From the NCBI RefSeq assembly GCF_023650955.1, contig NZ_CP098039.1, forward strand, positions 558,001 through 622,000: 64,000 nt of DNA, given 5' to 3'. Below the pieces are notes generated by a model. That model was not told the origin of the DNA. It ran no database searches and worked only from the letters and a program-made list of their open reading frames with translations. This DNA is from Thermosynechococcus sp. HN-54 (GTDB lineage: Bacteria > Cyanobacteriota > Cyanobacteriia > Thermosynechococcales > Thermosynechococcaceae). Positions 8,609 through 18,404 of the stretch are shown piece after piece (positions within the stretch are counted from its first letter, which is position 1; each line of letters opens with the position of its first letter). The position numbers and the translations under genes were made by a program.

Positions 8609-10993
8609 TTAGTTCATCATGCCTTCAAGGAGGCGATCGCGCCGTTGTTGGAGAACTGCTTGCAGAAGAGGGTACCCCTGCAGTTCAGGATCCTGTTCTA
8701 TTAGTTGACTCGCGGCCGCACGCGCCGCCTCTAGGCAATCTTGATCCTCTACTAGGCTTGCGAGGGCAAAATCCGGCAGTCCCGATTGTCGTGTGCCCAG
8801 CACTTCCCCTGGACCGCGCAGCCGCAGATCCATCTCGGCAATAAAGAAGCCATCCTGAGACTGAGCCAACACACTTAAGCGTTGCTTGGCCGCCTCATTG
8901 CGAGAACTATTCAGCAAGAGACAATAGGACTGTTGGGCACCCCGCCCCACCCGCCCCCGCAGTTGATGCAGTTGGGATAGGCCAAAGCGTTCCGCGTGTT
9001 CAATGAGCATCACCGTGGCATTGGGGACATCTACCCCCACCTCAACCACCGTGGTGGCCACAAGAATATCCAGTTCCCCCTTGGCAAAGGCTTGAATCGT
9101 TGCATCCTTGTCACTAGATGCCATGCGACCGTGGAGCAGCCCGACCCGAAAATTGGGAAAAATCTCTGTTTGTAATCGCTCGTGCTCGGCAATGGCGGAT
9201 TTCAGATCCAGTTTTTCCGATTCCTCAACCAAAGGGAGGACAATGTAGGCCTGACGCCCCTGGGCCACTTCACGGCGGATTAAATCGTAGGCATGGGGGC
9301 GATCGCACCGTCCCAACACCGTGGTTTGAATCGGCTGCCGACCGGGGGGCAATTCATCAATTTGACTCACATCCAAATCCCCATGGAGGGTCAACGCAAG
9401 AGTACGGGGAATCGGTGTCGCCGTCATTGTCAGCACATGGGGCAAGAGTCCCTTGGCTTGCAGCTTTGCCCGTTGCGCCACCCCAAAGCGGTGCTGTTCA
9501 TCAATCACCACGAGACCCAGCCGCTGAAACGTTACCCCCTCTTGGATGAGGGCATGGGTACCCACCAGCACCGGTAATTCCCCTGTTGCTAATTGATCCA
9601 AAATCTGACGTCGCTTGGCCGCGCGTATCGATCCTGTGAGCAGTTCCACCGGCACATGGAGGGGGGTGAGCCATTCAAAAAGCTTGCGATAGTGCTGCTC
9701 TGCCAGAACCTCTGTGGGTGCCATCAGGGCTGCTTGGTAACCCGACTGCACAGCCGCCAATAGCGCAATCACAGCGACCACAGTTTTGCCGGATCCCACA
9801 TCCCCTTGGACAAGGCGATTCATGGGAATCGGGCGCTCTAAATCTGCCAAAATTTCAGCCACCACCCGCTGCTGCGCCCCCGTAAGTCGAAACGGTAGCT
9901 GTTGATAAAATTGCTCGATGAGCGCCCCTTGGGGGTTGAGGGGGACACTGGCCTGCTGTTGTTGCTGCCGCCGCCGTTGGAGCAATCCCAGTTGTAGGTA
10001 GAAAAATTCATCAAAAATCAGCCGCCGCCGTGCCAGACTCAGTTGGGCTTGATCTGGCGGAAAGTGAATGTGACGCAGCGCCGTATCTAGAGGAATCAGT
10101 TGGTGACGTTGGCGTAGCTCCTGCGGTAGGGGATCAGGATAGCCCTGCACCAAGGGCAGAACGCGATCGACCGCACGGCGAATCACATCGGGAGAAACTC
10201 CCTCGGCTAGGGGATAGATCGGCACAATACGGCCAATCGTGAGGGAGTCTATTTCTGCCGCAGCATGATCCAGCACTTCCAACTGGGGATCCTCAAGGGT
10301 GAGGCCATACTTCGTCAGTTTCACGAGGCCAGAGGCAGCCACAATTGTCTGTGGGGCATAGAGGCGTTTTTGCTGCTCTTGCCATCCGCGTTGGGCATAG
10401 CGGGCACCGGCGTAGAAGCGGCTGAGGCGAATTTGACCCGTCCGATCTTGGAGGACAAGTTCCAAAATCGTTAGCTTGGCATTGCGAGGACTGGTAAAAC
10501 AGTTGCAACGGCGAACTTTACCTACAAGGGTGACGGTTTCTCCGGCTTGCAGTTGCCGAATCGGTACTTGGCGAGCATAGTCAACATGATCGCGGGGAAA
10601 GTAGTCAATGAGATCCCTAACCGTGTAAAGCCCCAGTTTTTCCAGCTTGGCAGCAGTGCGATCGCCAATGCCATTGACCGTCTTTAGCGGCTGGTTGAGG
10701 AGACGGGGAGGGGAGCTAGTAATAAGTTGTTTGTGGACATCGTGCAGCAGTTGGCGCGTTTGCACCACGAGGTGCTGTCGTTGCGTGGGGGACAGATCGT
10801 TGTACTGGGCATAGGCTGCTGCCGTTTCCTGCCAGCGATCGCGCACCTGAACAGGCAGTTGTTGCAGGGGGGCTTGCGTTAACGCTTCGTGTAAATACTC
10901 ATTGAACCGATAGGTATTGCCCTGAAGGTTGCAAAAGCCCCGCTCCATTTCGATGGCAAGGGCGCGTTGTAGGCGTGGCCAGTCTAGGGACAT
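8609..10993 (-). CDS. recG: ATP-dependent DNA helicase RecG
   Basis: A 794-residue branch-migration helicase that remodels stalled replication forks and Holliday junctions. It has an N-terminal extension (about 110 residues, common in cyanobacteria), the wedge/OB domain with [15 protein letters not shown] and YFPRDHVDY, then SF2 motifs: [28 protein letters not shown] and [14 protein letters not shown]. The start at 10993 is supported by an AAAGGAGG ribosome site just upstream. A hypothetical gene ends 14 bases before it, so the two are probably co-transcribed. Confidence 0.97.
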   Translation of the reverse strand: MSLDWPRLQRALAIEMERGFCNLQGNTYRFNEYLHEALTQAPLQQLPVQVRDRWQETAAAYAQYNDLSPTQRQHLVVQTRQLLHDVHKQLITSSPPRLLNQPLKTVNGIGDRTAAKLEKLGLYTVRDLIDYFPRDHVDYARQVPIRQLQAGETVTLVGKVRRCNCFTSPRNAKLTILELVLQDRTGQIRLSRFYAGARYAQRGWQEQQKRLYAPQTIVAASGLVKLTKYGLTLEDPQLEVLDHAAAEIDSLTIGRIVPIYPLAEGVSPDVIRRAVDRVLPLVQGYPDPLPQELRQRHQLIPLDTALRHIHFPPDQAQLSLARRRLIFDEFFYLQLGLLQRRRQQQQQASVPLNPQGALIEQFYQQLPFRLTGAQQRVVAEILADLERPIPMNRLVQGDVGSGKTVVAVIALLAAVQSGYQAALMAPTEVLAEQHYRKLFEWLTPLHVPVELLTGSIRAAKRRQILDQLATGELPVLVGTHALIQEGVTFQRLGLVVIDEQHRFGVAQRAKLQAKGLLPHVLTMTATPIPRTLALTLHGDLDVSQIDELPPGRQPIQTTVLGRCDRPHAYDLIRREVAQGRQAYIVLPLVEESEKLDLKSAIAEHERLQTEIFPNFRVGLLHGRMASSDKDATIQAFAKGELDILVATTVVEVGVDVPNATVMLIEHAERFGLSQLHQLRGRVGRGAQQSYCLLLNSSRNEAAKQRLSVLAQSQDGFFIAEMDLRLRGPGEVLGTRQSGLPDFALASLVEDQDCLEAARAAASQLIEQDPELQGYPLLQAVLQQRRDRLLEGMMN

Positions 10994-11007
10994 CGCAGGC
11001 CTCCTTT

Positions 11008-11868
11008 CTAAGGCTCACCATCCATTGCCTCGGAAACGTTGGCTGTCGCGTCTGCGGTTTCATTGGCTTTCCATGTTTGCCACCACGCCCGACTGGCCTT
11101 GAGAACCAGATATTGCCGCTGTTTTTTGTGGAGTTGTTTCTGGAGTGTGGCCAGACGAGCCTCCAGCTGACGAATTTGGCTGCGCTGATTGGCAAGGGGG
11201 GGATGCTGAAACTCCAGTTCCTCAAGTTGCAGATAAATGGCGGCCATGGGGTGATGGGTGACAGATTCCCTTTTGGACTCACTTGTGTCTTGCTCCTCTT
11301 CACCTGCCTCTTGCAGCTTTTGCTCATCCAGCATCATGGTCAGCAAATGAGGAATTCTCCCAAGGGGGCGATTTTCTGCCTTACTGGCAATCTCTAAAAT
11401 CACTGCGATCGGAGCAGGAGGCAAAATGGCGGCCTGTTGGAGCAGGTAGTTAATCTTCAGCGAACTTTGATAAAGGACTTGGCTCAATTGCTCCGGTAGG
11501 GAGGGGGGGTCCTGTTCTTTGGTTGTGTCTTCCTCTGACGGCGCTTCCCCATTCACCGCCTCTTGCCTTGAAGTTGAGTCTTCTTGGTGACGGGGCTGTA
11601 GGCCTAAAATCGTGGTTTCCAAGGCGATCGCCAGTTCAACAATCTGACGCTGAAGTTCCTGCCGCTCTGCATCCTCAAGGGTCAAAAATTGCTCTGGAAA
11701 GACTTGAGTGCACACCTGATAACTGACCGTGATCAACTGCTGACGGGCAATGGGGGCAAGCATCTCTAGATAGACATCATAAAGCTGACGCATTTCCGCC
11801 AAGGCGGCCAATAGCATCCCCTGTAACCCTAAAATTTCCCGCTCAACGGCTTCTAAGTTACCCGACAT
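11008..11868 (-). CDS. Conserved coiled-coil protein upstream of recG
   Basis: A 286-residue acidic protein rich in Gln, Glu and Leu, with predicted helical or coiled-coil segments at both ends (about 1-100 and 210-270). A low-complexity charged linker (SRQEAVNGEAPSEEDTTKEQD) lies in the middle. I see no membrane segment or enzymatic motif. It lies 14 bases upstream of recG on the same strand, so a role in DNA or chromosome maintenance is possible but only inferred. Confidence 0.7.
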   Translation of the reverse strand: MSGNLEAVEREILGLQGMLLAALAEMRQLYDVYLEMLAPIARQQLITVSYQVCTQVFPEQFLTLEDAERQELQRQIVELAIALETTILGLQPRHQEDSTSRQEAVNGEAPSEEDTTKEQDPPSLPEQLSQVLYQSSLKINYLLQQAAILPPAPIAVILEIASKAENRPLGRIPHLLTMMLDEQKLQEAGEEEQDTSESKRESVTHHPMAAIYLQLEELEFQHPPLANQRSQIRQLEARLATLQKQLHKKQRQYLVLKASRAWWQTWKANETADATANVSEAMDGEP

Positions 11869-12010
11869 ACACGCCTAAACTGGGAAAACGGCAAAACAGT
11901 GCTGCTGCGTTTAGAGGACTGTTTCTACAATCTATTACAAAATCTTGGCGAGGATAGCCTGTTCACCCACTCATGGCAAGATGGTGAGGTCGCAAAGGTG
12001 AGGCAAAAAC

Positions 12011-12832
12011 GTGGATATTATTCTCTGGTTGCAAGCGGTTATCCTCGGCTTAGTACAAGGCATTACAGAGTTTTTACCCATTAGCAGCACCGCTCACCTC
12101 ATTCTCTTGAGTGATGTGTTGGGGTGGAAAAGTGTCTGGCATAAAACAGCCCTTGACGCGATGCAATTCGGCAGTGTGATTGCGGTTTTTGGCTATTTTT
12201 GGCAGGACATTCGCCAAATGGTTCAAGGCGGTTGGCAAGCATGGCGGCAACGGGATTGGCAGCGGGAGGAGTGGAAGCTGCTGGCCGGCATTGCCGTGGG
12301 CACGATTCCTGCATTGGTGGCGGGACTGATTCTGAAATTGGCCAAGGTAGAACTGGATCGCCCTCAAATCATTGCCACGATGGCGATCGCCATGGCGATT
12401 CTCTTGGGACTGGCGGAAAAGTGGGGTGCTCGCAAACGCACCTATCAAGACATTGGCATTTTAGATGGCGTGTTGGTGGGCTGTGGCCAGATGATTGCCC
12501 TGCTGCCAGGGGCTTCGCGATCTGGATCTACATTAACCACGGCTTTGTTGCTAGGACTGGAGCGGCAAACAGCGGCTCGCTTTTCGTTTCTGTTGGGTAT
12601 TCCCACACTGACGATCGCGACCCTTGTCCAAGCCAAAGATGTCTTTGATCAGGGCACCCTGTTTTTTCCTTTAGTGATTGCCACGCTATCGAGCATGGTT
12701 TTCTCCTATCTGGCGATCGCTTGGCTGCTGCGATTTCTCCAACGTCACTCCACTTGGGTCTTTATTTGGTATCGCATTGGCTTGGGAGCTGCCCTCTGGG
12801 GGGCGATCGCCCTTGGCAATTTGCAAACCTAA
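12011..12832 (+). CDS. uppP: Undecaprenyl-diphosphate phosphatase
   Basis: A 273-residue polytopic membrane enzyme that dephosphorylates undecaprenyl pyrophosphate to recycle the lipid carrier for peptidoglycan and polysaccharide synthesis. The BacA-family signatures are present: the N-terminal GLVQGITEFLPISSTAHL block with the catalytic Glu region, and LLPGASRSGSTLTTALLLGL further on. The start codon is GTG at 12011. It is divergent from the coiled-coil gene at 11008-11868. Confidence 0.97.
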   Translation: MDIILWLQAVILGLVQGITEFLPISSTAHLILLSDVLGWKSVWHKTALDAMQFGSVIAVFGYFWQDIRQMVQGGWQAWRQRDWQREEWKLLAGIAVGTIPALVAGLILKLAKVELDRPQIIATMAIAMAILLGLAEKWGARKRTYQDIGILDGVLVGCGQMIALLPGASRSGSTLTTALLLGLERQTAARFSFLLGIPTLTIATLVQAKDVFDQGTLFFPLVIATLSSMVFSYLAIAWLLRFLQRHSTWVFIWYRIGLGAALWGAIALGNLQT

Positions 12833-13030
12833 GGAACAGTATTTAGCAAAATTTAACCAAATGTGTGGTGAGGATCACAGGGAAATTACGGATGCCTTGC
12901 CATACTGAGTGTGGAATGGTGAAAGAAGGTAAAACTGTACAGGGGCGCGATCGCTCTCCAACGAGGTGAAGAAGTAACGTCATATCCGCTCATTTTGGAA
13001 AGGGTAGGGAAACCAAAACGTGTGTGGCCT

Positions 13031-13834
13031 ATGTCCAATACGGCACTAAATACTGATAATGCTGATAATGCTGACCTAAAGGGTTCTACCCTCTCTCTGT
13101 TGCAGGCCTACCAAGACCGTCCTGCACTGGAATTGCGGAATCGCCTTGTGCAGTTGAACATGGGGCTAGTGCGCAAAGAAGCCCATCGCTGGGTGAAATG
13201 CACCCAAGAAAGTTTTGAGGACTTGATGCAGGTGGGTACCTTGGGTCTGATTCACGCCATTGAACGCTTTGACCCTAGCAAGGGCGTTGCCTTTAGCTCT
13301 TTCGCCATTCCCTACATTCGCGGTGAAATTCAACACTACCTGCGGGACAAAAGCCCCCACATTCGGGTACCGCGTCGTTGGCAAGCCCTACAAAGCCAAG
13401 CCAAGCGGGTTGCTCAGGAGTTACGCCAACAACTGCATCGCCCTCCCACTGATAGTGAAATTGCCCAAGCCCTCGATGTCTCCCTTGAAGAATGGCAAAC
13501 GGCAAAACTTGCCAGCTACCATACCACACCTGTGAGCTTAGATGCCCCCACCCTCGAAGGGGAAGAGGACAGTGTTTGTTTAGGGGACATCGTGCCCGAT
13601 CAGCGGTACCAAAGTTTTCAACTAGCTCAAGAAGACCGCATTCGCTTGCAGCAGTGTCTTCAGAAACTAGAAGCCCGCACCTGTCAAATTCTCGAATTTG
13701 TCTTTTTGCACGATTTGAGTCAAAAGGAAACAGCTGAACTGTTGGGGCTAAGTGCGGTCACAGTCTCTCGGCAGATTAAAAAAGGCCTGCAAGCCCTTCA
13801 ACGGATGATGAGTCACGACGACGCTGAGTCGTAA
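13031..13834 (+). CDS. sigF: Group 3 RNA polymerase sigma factor (SigF type)
   Basis: About 267 residues. Region 2 (MGLVRKEAHRWVKCTQESFEDLMQVGTLGLIHAIERFDPSKGVAFSSFA), a region 3 helix (RPPTDSEIAQALDV) and region 4 with a helix-turn-helix (SQKETAELLGLSAVTVSRQIKKGLQAL) are all present. There is no long N-terminal region 1, as in the SigB/SigF alternative group. In Synechocystis, SigF controls motility and type IV pilin expression, which fits the pilus-related genes in this window, though the link is inference. ATG 13031 is preferred over an in-frame TTG at 12995. The symbol rests on family resemblance. Confidence 0.88.
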   Translation: MSNTALNTDNADNADLKGSTLSLLQAYQDRPALELRNRLVQLNMGLVRKEAHRWVKCTQESFEDLMQVGTLGLIHAIERFDPSKGVAFSSFAIPYIRGEIQHYLRDKSPHIRVPRRWQALQSQAKRVAQELRQQLHRPPTDSEIAQALDVSLEEWQTAKLASYHTTPVSLDAPTLEGEEDSVCLGDIVPDQRYQSFQLAQEDRIRLQQCLQKLEARTCQILEFVFLHDLSQKETAELLGLSAVTVSRQIKKGLQALQRMMSHDDAES

Positions 13835-13853
13835 AAACGCATAAAATATATTC

Positions 13854-14882
13854 ATGGCTGATTTTGCTGCCCCTTTAGCGGCTTTAGCGGCACATCGTTG
13901 GTTCAAACTCATTAACGGTGCTAGTTTCCAAGATGTTGCCCAAATCTATAACCTGACCTTGGCCTATGCACTAGCAGGCGCTGATTGTATTGATGTGGCC
14001 GCCGATGCGGCAGTGATTCACGCGGCCAATGAGGCTTTGACAGTGGCTGAAGGCCTCGGTGCAGCCCGACCCCTGCTGATGGTGAGCATCAATGATGGAG
14101 CTGACCCGCATTTTCGGAAGGCAACATTTGATCCGAGTCGCTGTCCACCTGCCTGCGATCGCCCCTGTGAGCGGATTTGTCCTGCGGCGGCCATTCGCTT
14201 TGATGAACCCCTGCAGGGGGTAGTGCGCGATCGCTGTTATGGGTGTGGTCGCTGTTTACCCCTGTGTCCCTTCGGCTTAATTACGACCCATGAGCAGCCA
14301 GCGGTTTTTGAGCACATCACTCCGCTCATTGCCAAAGGCACCCTTCAAGCCCTCGAAATCCACACCCAACCCCAACGCAATAGTGCTTTTGCCCAACTTT
14401 GGCAGCGCGTCCGCCCTTGGGTTCGACATTTGCAGGTGCTAGCCATTAGTTGTCCCCCCGGAGAGGGAGTCATTGACTATTTGCGCTGGATTAATGAGCA
14501 AATTCAGCCCCTTGAGTGTGCCCTCATTTGGCAAGCAGATGGGCGTCCTATGAGTGGCGACATTGGCGATGGCGCAACCCGAGCCACCATTCAATTCGGC
14601 CAAGCGATTTTAGGGGCAAATTTACCCGGATTTGTTCAACTGGCGGGCGGCACAAATGACCATACGGTTGCTAAACTCAGGGCAATGGGATTGTTAGCCC
14701 CACGGGGAATCGCTGGTGTCGCCTATGGTAGTTATGCCCGCAAACGCCTTGCACCGTTTCATGCACTGGCTGAGCAACCATGGCAAACGATTCCCTCTGT
14801 CCTTGCAGCGGCTGTTGCCGAAGCAGCTACCCTAGTGTCTTCTTTGAAATCTGTCCCGTCACCCTCTGTACCCTATGGTTGA
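13854..14882 (+). CDS. ldpA: Circadian input iron-sulfur protein LdpA
   Basis: A 342-residue protein of the light-dependent period family, which in Synechococcus senses redox state and feeds it to the KaiABC clock. Two ferredoxin-like cysteine groups stand out: C97, C101, C105, C109 and C128, C131, C134, C138 (CYGCGRCLPLCPFG), enough for two 4Fe-4S clusters. The rest resembles a TIM-barrel-like LdpA C-terminal domain. It starts 19 bases after the sigma factor gene and its stop overlaps the next start by 8 bases, so the three genes may form one transcript. Confidence 0.88.
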   Translation: MADFAAPLAALAAHRWFKLINGASFQDVAQIYNLTLAYALAGADCIDVAADAAVIHAANEALTVAEGLGAARPLLMVSINDGADPHFRKATFDPSRCPPACDRPCERICPAAAIRFDEPLQGVVRDRCYGCGRCLPLCPFGLITTHEQPAVFEHITPLIAKGTLQALEIHTQPQRNSAFAQLWQRVRPWVRHLQVLAISCPPGEGVIDYLRWINEQIQPLECALIWQADGRPMSGDIGDGATRATIQFGQAILGANLPGFVQLAGGTNDHTVAKLRAMGLLAPRGIAGVAYGSYARKRLAPFHALAEQPWQTIPSVLAAAVAEAATLVSSLKSVPSPSVPYG

Positions 14883-16578
14883 ATTGACTGCTGGACAACG
14901 CCAAGTTACCGACGATCTCGATCAACTATTGGCCATCCTCCCACCGCCCTTGGGGCAGTCTCTCACCCATCACCCCCAGCGGGAAGAACTCTTAGAAATC
15001 GTCCTTGATTTGGGGCGACTGCCAGAAGCGCGGTTTGTCCACAGTACGCAATACCTTGCCGAGACGCCCGTCAGCCGTGAAATGTTGCAGTATGCCGTGG
15101 ATCGGGTGGGTGAGTTTAGTGGTGACAATCGCGCCGGCATTGAGCGTACCCTCCACCGCATTAGTGCGTTGCGCAATCGCCAAGGAACCATCATTGGCTT
15201 GACCTGCCGGGTGGGGCGGGCGGTCTTTGGCACCATTGGGATGATTCGCGATTTAGTCGAAAGTGGCCAGTCGATTTTGCTCTTGGGGCGTCCCGGCGTG
15301 GGTAAAACCACGGCACTGCGGGAAATTGCCCGTGTCTTGGCGGATGAGCTGCACAAACGAGTGGTGATTATTGACACCTCCAATGAAATTGCGGGCGATG
15401 GCGACATTCCCCACCCAGCAATTGGCAAGGCGCGGCGGATGCAGGTGGCGCGTCCGGAACTTCAGCATCAAGTGATGATTGAGGCGGTAGAAAACCACAT
15501 GCCCCAAGTGATTGTGATTGATGAGATTGGCACAGAGTTAGAGGCGCTTGCCGCACGGACAATCGCGGAACGGGGGGTACAACTGATTGGTACAGCCCAC
15601 GGCAATCAAATTGAGAACCTAATGAAAAACCCGACCCTTGCGGATTTGGTGGGCGGCATTCAATCGGTCACTTTGGGGGATGAAGAAGCGCGGCGGCGCG
15701 GCACCCAAAAAAGTGTGCTCGAACGCAAAGCTCCCCCCACCTTTCAAATTGCGGTGGAAATGCTAGAGCGCGATCGCTGGGCTATCCATCTCGATGTAGC
15801 TGCCAGTGTGGATCTCCTGTTGCGGGGTCGCCAACCGGCTCCTGAAATTCGCAGTATTGCTGCCGATGGCTCAGTGGTGATTAGCCGCCCCGAACTTTCC
15901 CCCCAGCGCTCAGAGGCTAAACCCCTGCCTCAGCGTCCCTCTTGGCGCGACAGTGGCCAGATGCTACCCGTGGTTGATGGCAATAAAGAACCCCTAAGAG
16001 CTAATTTTGCCCAGCTGCTTGAAAGAACCTTGGATGCTCCCACAGTTGGTCCCAATGGTGAGGAACTGCCCCTCCATGTTTTTCCCTACGCCGTCAGCCG
16101 CCACCATTTAGAGCAAGCGGTTCGCACCCTCAACTTACCTATCGTGGTGACTAAAGACATTGATCAGGCGGATGTGATTTTAACACTCCGCTCCCACCTC
16201 AAAGGGGAAAGCAAGCTACGGCACCTTGCCCATATTCATCACCTGCCGGTGCATGCCATCAAAACCAACAGCATGGCACAAATTGTGCGGGGACTGCGGC
16301 ATCTACTTGGCATAGAAGACCCTAGCCCAGCGGAATCGGCAGATCTCTCCCTCTTTAGCCCAACGGGGAGTGATGATGAATTGGAGGCGCTTGAGGAGGC
16401 ACGCTTGGCAGTTGAAGAAATTGTCATTCCCAAGGGTCAAGTTGTGGAGTTATTACCGCGATCGGCCAACATTCGGCGAATGCAACATGAACTGATTGAG
16501 CACTACCAACTCACTTCCTGTAGCTTCGGTGAAGAGCCAAACCGACGGCTGCGGATTTACCCAAATCTATCGCGTTAA
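14875..16578 (+). CDS. ycf45: Ycf45/SpoIIIAA-like AAA ATPase with R3H domain
   Basis: A 567-residue soluble P-loop ATPase. Walker A is GRPGVGKT near residues 138-145, followed by the VVIIDTSNEIAGDGD and VIVIDEIGT motifs found in Ycf45, the chloroplast and cyanobacterial relative of sporulation protein SpoIIIAA. The C-terminal region (about 520-560) fits an R3H nucleic-acid-binding domain. Its cellular role is unknown. The ATG at 14875 overlaps the ldpA stop by 8 bases, which points to coupled translation. Confidence 0.88.
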   Translation: MVELTAGQRQVTDDLDQLLAILPPPLGQSLTHHPQREELLEIVLDLGRLPEARFVHSTQYLAETPVSREMLQYAVDRVGEFSGDNRAGIERTLHRISALRNRQGTIIGLTCRVGRAVFGTIGMIRDLVESGQSILLLGRPGVGKTTALREIARVLADELHKRVVIIDTSNEIAGDGDIPHPAIGKARRMQVARPELQHQVMIEAVENHMPQVIVIDEIGTELEALAARTIAERGVQLIGTAHGNQIENLMKNPTLADLVGGIQSVTLGDEEARRRGTQKSVLERKAPPTFQIAVEMLERDRWAIHLDVAASVDLLLRGRQPAPEIRSIAADGSVVISRPELSPQRSEAKPLPQRPSWRDSGQMLPVVDGNKEPLRANFAQLLERTLDAPTVGPNGEELPLHVFPYAVSRHHLEQAVRTLNLPIVVTKDIDQADVILTLRSHLKGESKLRHLAHIHHLPVHAIKTNSMAQIVRGLRHLLGIEDPSPAESADLSLFSPTGSDDELEALEEARLAVEEIVIPKGQVVELLPRSANIRRMQHELIEHYQLTSCSFGEEPNRRLRIYPNLSR

Positions 16579-17451
16579 TCAGGGATTCACCAGTGCCTGC
16601 AAAGAGGCACCCATGCGGTCAATGGGCAAAACATGCTGCACGGCACCGAGGGCAATGGCCTCCTTGGGCATGCCAAAAATCACGCTAGTGGCCTCGTTCT
16701 GGGCAATTGTGATGCCACCAACACTGGCGATCGCCTGCATCCCCGCTGCACCATCATCTCCCATTCCTGTGAGCAAGACCCCAACAACGGCATCACCATA
16801 GTAAGCTGCTAGGGAGCGAAACATGGCATTTACCGAGGGACAATGTCGTTCATTGGCCGCAGCGGGTGTCAGACAAAACTTGCCGCGGCGATCAATTTCT
16901 AAATTCAAATGATCCGGCGCAAAATACACGACGCCGGGCTGAGGCATCTCGCCCGCAGTTGCCACTGCCACCGTCACCCGCAGTTGAGTGTCTTGAGACA
17001 ACCAACCAATCAGACCGCCGAGAAAGCCAGAACTAATATGCTGGGTACAGACAATCGGTAGAGGGAATGTCGCAGACAGTGGCTGCAAGACTTTAGCAAT
17101 GGCTTGGGGACCCCCAGTCGAAGCACCAATTCCGACAATAGCGAGGTTTGATGATGAGTGACCCTTGGGCAGCGGTGGCCCTGCAACGCTAGTGGTACTA
17201 GGAGGGGTGGGGCGTAGGGGACGGGTAAACACTCTCATGCCTGCCAGCACCCGAATTTTATTCAGCAGTTGGGTGCGGTCGTAGTCGGCTAGCAGACCAC
17301 TACTCGGCTTGGGAAACACATCAATCGCCCCTACTTGCAACAGCTGAAAGGCCGTTTCTGTTTCTCCTGCTGCCACACTGATCACTAAAATAGGACGCGG
17401 ATAGCGTGCCATGAGCTGACGGGTTAGCGCTAGCCCATCCATTTCCTTCAT
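16579..17451 (-). CDS. cheB: CheB-type methylesterase lacking most of its receiver domain
   Basis: A 290-residue product. The C-terminal methylesterase domain is complete, with the catalytic triad S111 (GASTGGP), H138 (CTQHIS) and D233 (LLTGMGDDG). In chemotaxis this enzyme demethylates receptor glutamates. The N-terminal receiver is cut: only its second half remains (DGLALTRQLM to DVFPKPSS). Upstream the same frame still spells QPDVVCTDLYM, including the phospho-acceptor Asp, but a TAA shortly before it closes the frame. The ATG overlaps the stop of the upstream receiver gene (ATGA). It may act as an unregulated or trans-regulated esterase, or be on the way to a pseudogene. Confidence 0.82.
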   Translation of the reverse strand: MKEMDGLALTRQLMARYPRPILVISVAAGETETAFQLLQVGAIDVFPKPSSGLLADYDRTQLLNKIRVLAGMRVFTRPLRPTPPSTTSVAGPPLPKGHSSSNLAIVGIGASTGGPQAIAKVLQPLSATFPLPIVCTQHISSGFLGGLIGWLSQDTQLRVTVAVATAGEMPQPGVVYFAPDHLNLEIDRRGKFCLTPAAANERHCPSVNAMFRSLAAYYGDAVVGVLLTGMGDDGAAGMQAIASVGGITIAQNEATSVIFGMPKEAIALGAVQHVLPIDRMGASLQALVNP

Positions 17452-17903
17452 GTACAGATCCGTACAGACGACATCGGGCTGGCAGGATGGAATTGCGATT
17501 TAGGACGAGCGAGCATCTGAATTTTTCTAATCAAGGTGCTTCTAAGCTCTGGTAAATCAGGGGTGATGGCAGCGGGTTTAGGGAAGAAATCGAGAATGCC
17601 AGCCGCTTTGAGATGGGCGATGCTATGGGTCTGCTGGAGGACTTCTGGGGTAGCACTAATCACGAGAATTGGGCGTGGAAACCGCTGTTGAACCGCTTCA
17701 ATAAATTCAAAGCCCCCCATCCCTGCCATTTCTAAATCGGTACAAATAACGTCGGGCTGAGTCTGCTCAATCAATTGCAGACCCGCAAGACCATCGGCAG
17801 CCGTCCCCACGATCTCAACTTCTGAAGAGCCAGCAATGAGCCGTTCTAGAACTTTGAGGGCAACTGGGGAGTCTTCAATGAGAACAACCGTAATTTTAGC
17901 CAT
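17448..17903 (-). CDS. Stand-alone CheY-like receiver, likely relic of a second CheB
   Basis: A 151-residue protein with one complete receiver domain: acidic pair E10-D11, phospho-acceptor D56 (VICTDLEM), the Thr/Ser strand (VISA) and K109 (FFPKP). The sequence is of CheB-receiver type (MAGMGGFEFI and DFFPKP), yet no methylesterase domain follows in frame. The last residues (about SPMSSVRICT) are the CheB gene below read in the wrong frame. ATG 17903 gives a normal receiver start; the frame is open for 20 more codons upstream without recognisable homology. Confidence 0.8.
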   Translation of the reverse strand: MAKITVVLIEDSPVALKVLERLIAGSSEVEIVGTAADGLAGLQLIEQTQPDVICTDLEMAGMGGFEFIEAVQQRFPRPILVISATPEVLQQTHSIAHLKAAGILDFFPKPAAITPDLPELRSTLIRKIQMLARPKSQFHPASPMSSVRICT

Positions 17904-17993
17904 TGCATGGCATCCTAGGAACCCTTCGTCCGAGTCACCCCTCACTGTCTTGATGACGATCAAGAAAAAACAGGAAAGGAGGCTGCTGAGCGG

Positions 17994-18104
17994 CTATTCT
18001 AATCTAGTTTGAGTGTCTGTTGTTGCTTCTACTGCTGCACGAATGCTGATCCCTGTTTGTCGGCGGATGAGGTTTAGAAATTGTTCGAGTAGTCGATCAT
18101 TCAT
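17994..18104 (-). pseudogene. CheR-like N-terminal stub, 36 codons
   Basis: An ATG at 18102-18104 opens a 36-codon frame that begins MNDRLLEQFLNLIRRQTGIS. This resembles the N-terminal helix of CheR methyltransferases (FLxLIRRxTGI). It then loses the similarity and stops at 17994-17996. It sits directly upstream of the receiver and CheB genes, where cheR is often found. It is best read as the remnant of a deleted cheR gene, but it is short, so the assignment is tentative. Confidence 0.5.
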
Positions 18105-18173
18105 CGGTTCTATCCCCTAGGGTATGATCGTATAGGAAATACCCCAGTCTGTCGGCAATCATCAATTAAGTAA

Positions 18174-18362
18174 ATGACACAAGCATACACCCCTGAAGAT
18201 GTTTGGCGGTTATTGGGGGAACTACTGGAAGCTCAAAAGGAAACAGAACGCCGATTTCAAGAAACTGAGCGTCGTTTTCAGGAGACTGAACGTTTACTGC
18301 GGGAAGAAGCTCGTCAACTCAACCAACAAATTGGCAAGCTGGGCAGGGCGAACGCATACTGA
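18174..18362 (+). pseudogene. Truncated coiled-coil protein (DUF3782-like N-terminus)
   Basis: The first 57 codons resemble the N-terminus of a common cyanobacterial family. They give a short helix (YTPEDVWRLLGELLEAQ), a heptad-like tandem repeat (RRFQETE twice, then RLLREEARQ) and NQQIGKLG, which normally leads into a nuclease-like C-terminal domain. Here the match stops at GKLG and the frame ends five codons later, where transposase-related sequence begins. An insertion or deletion has evidently removed the 3' part. Confidence 0.65.
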
Positions 18363-18404
18363 AGGAATAAGCAAAGCGTACAGTCAGGCAAAGCAGGAGT
18401 GGCT

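Noticed and set aside
18245-18300. Short direct repeats suggestive of a repeat array
   Set aside because: They encode the tandem RRFQETE heptads of a coiled coil; no spacers as in a CRISPR array. I see no CRISPR array anywhere in the window.
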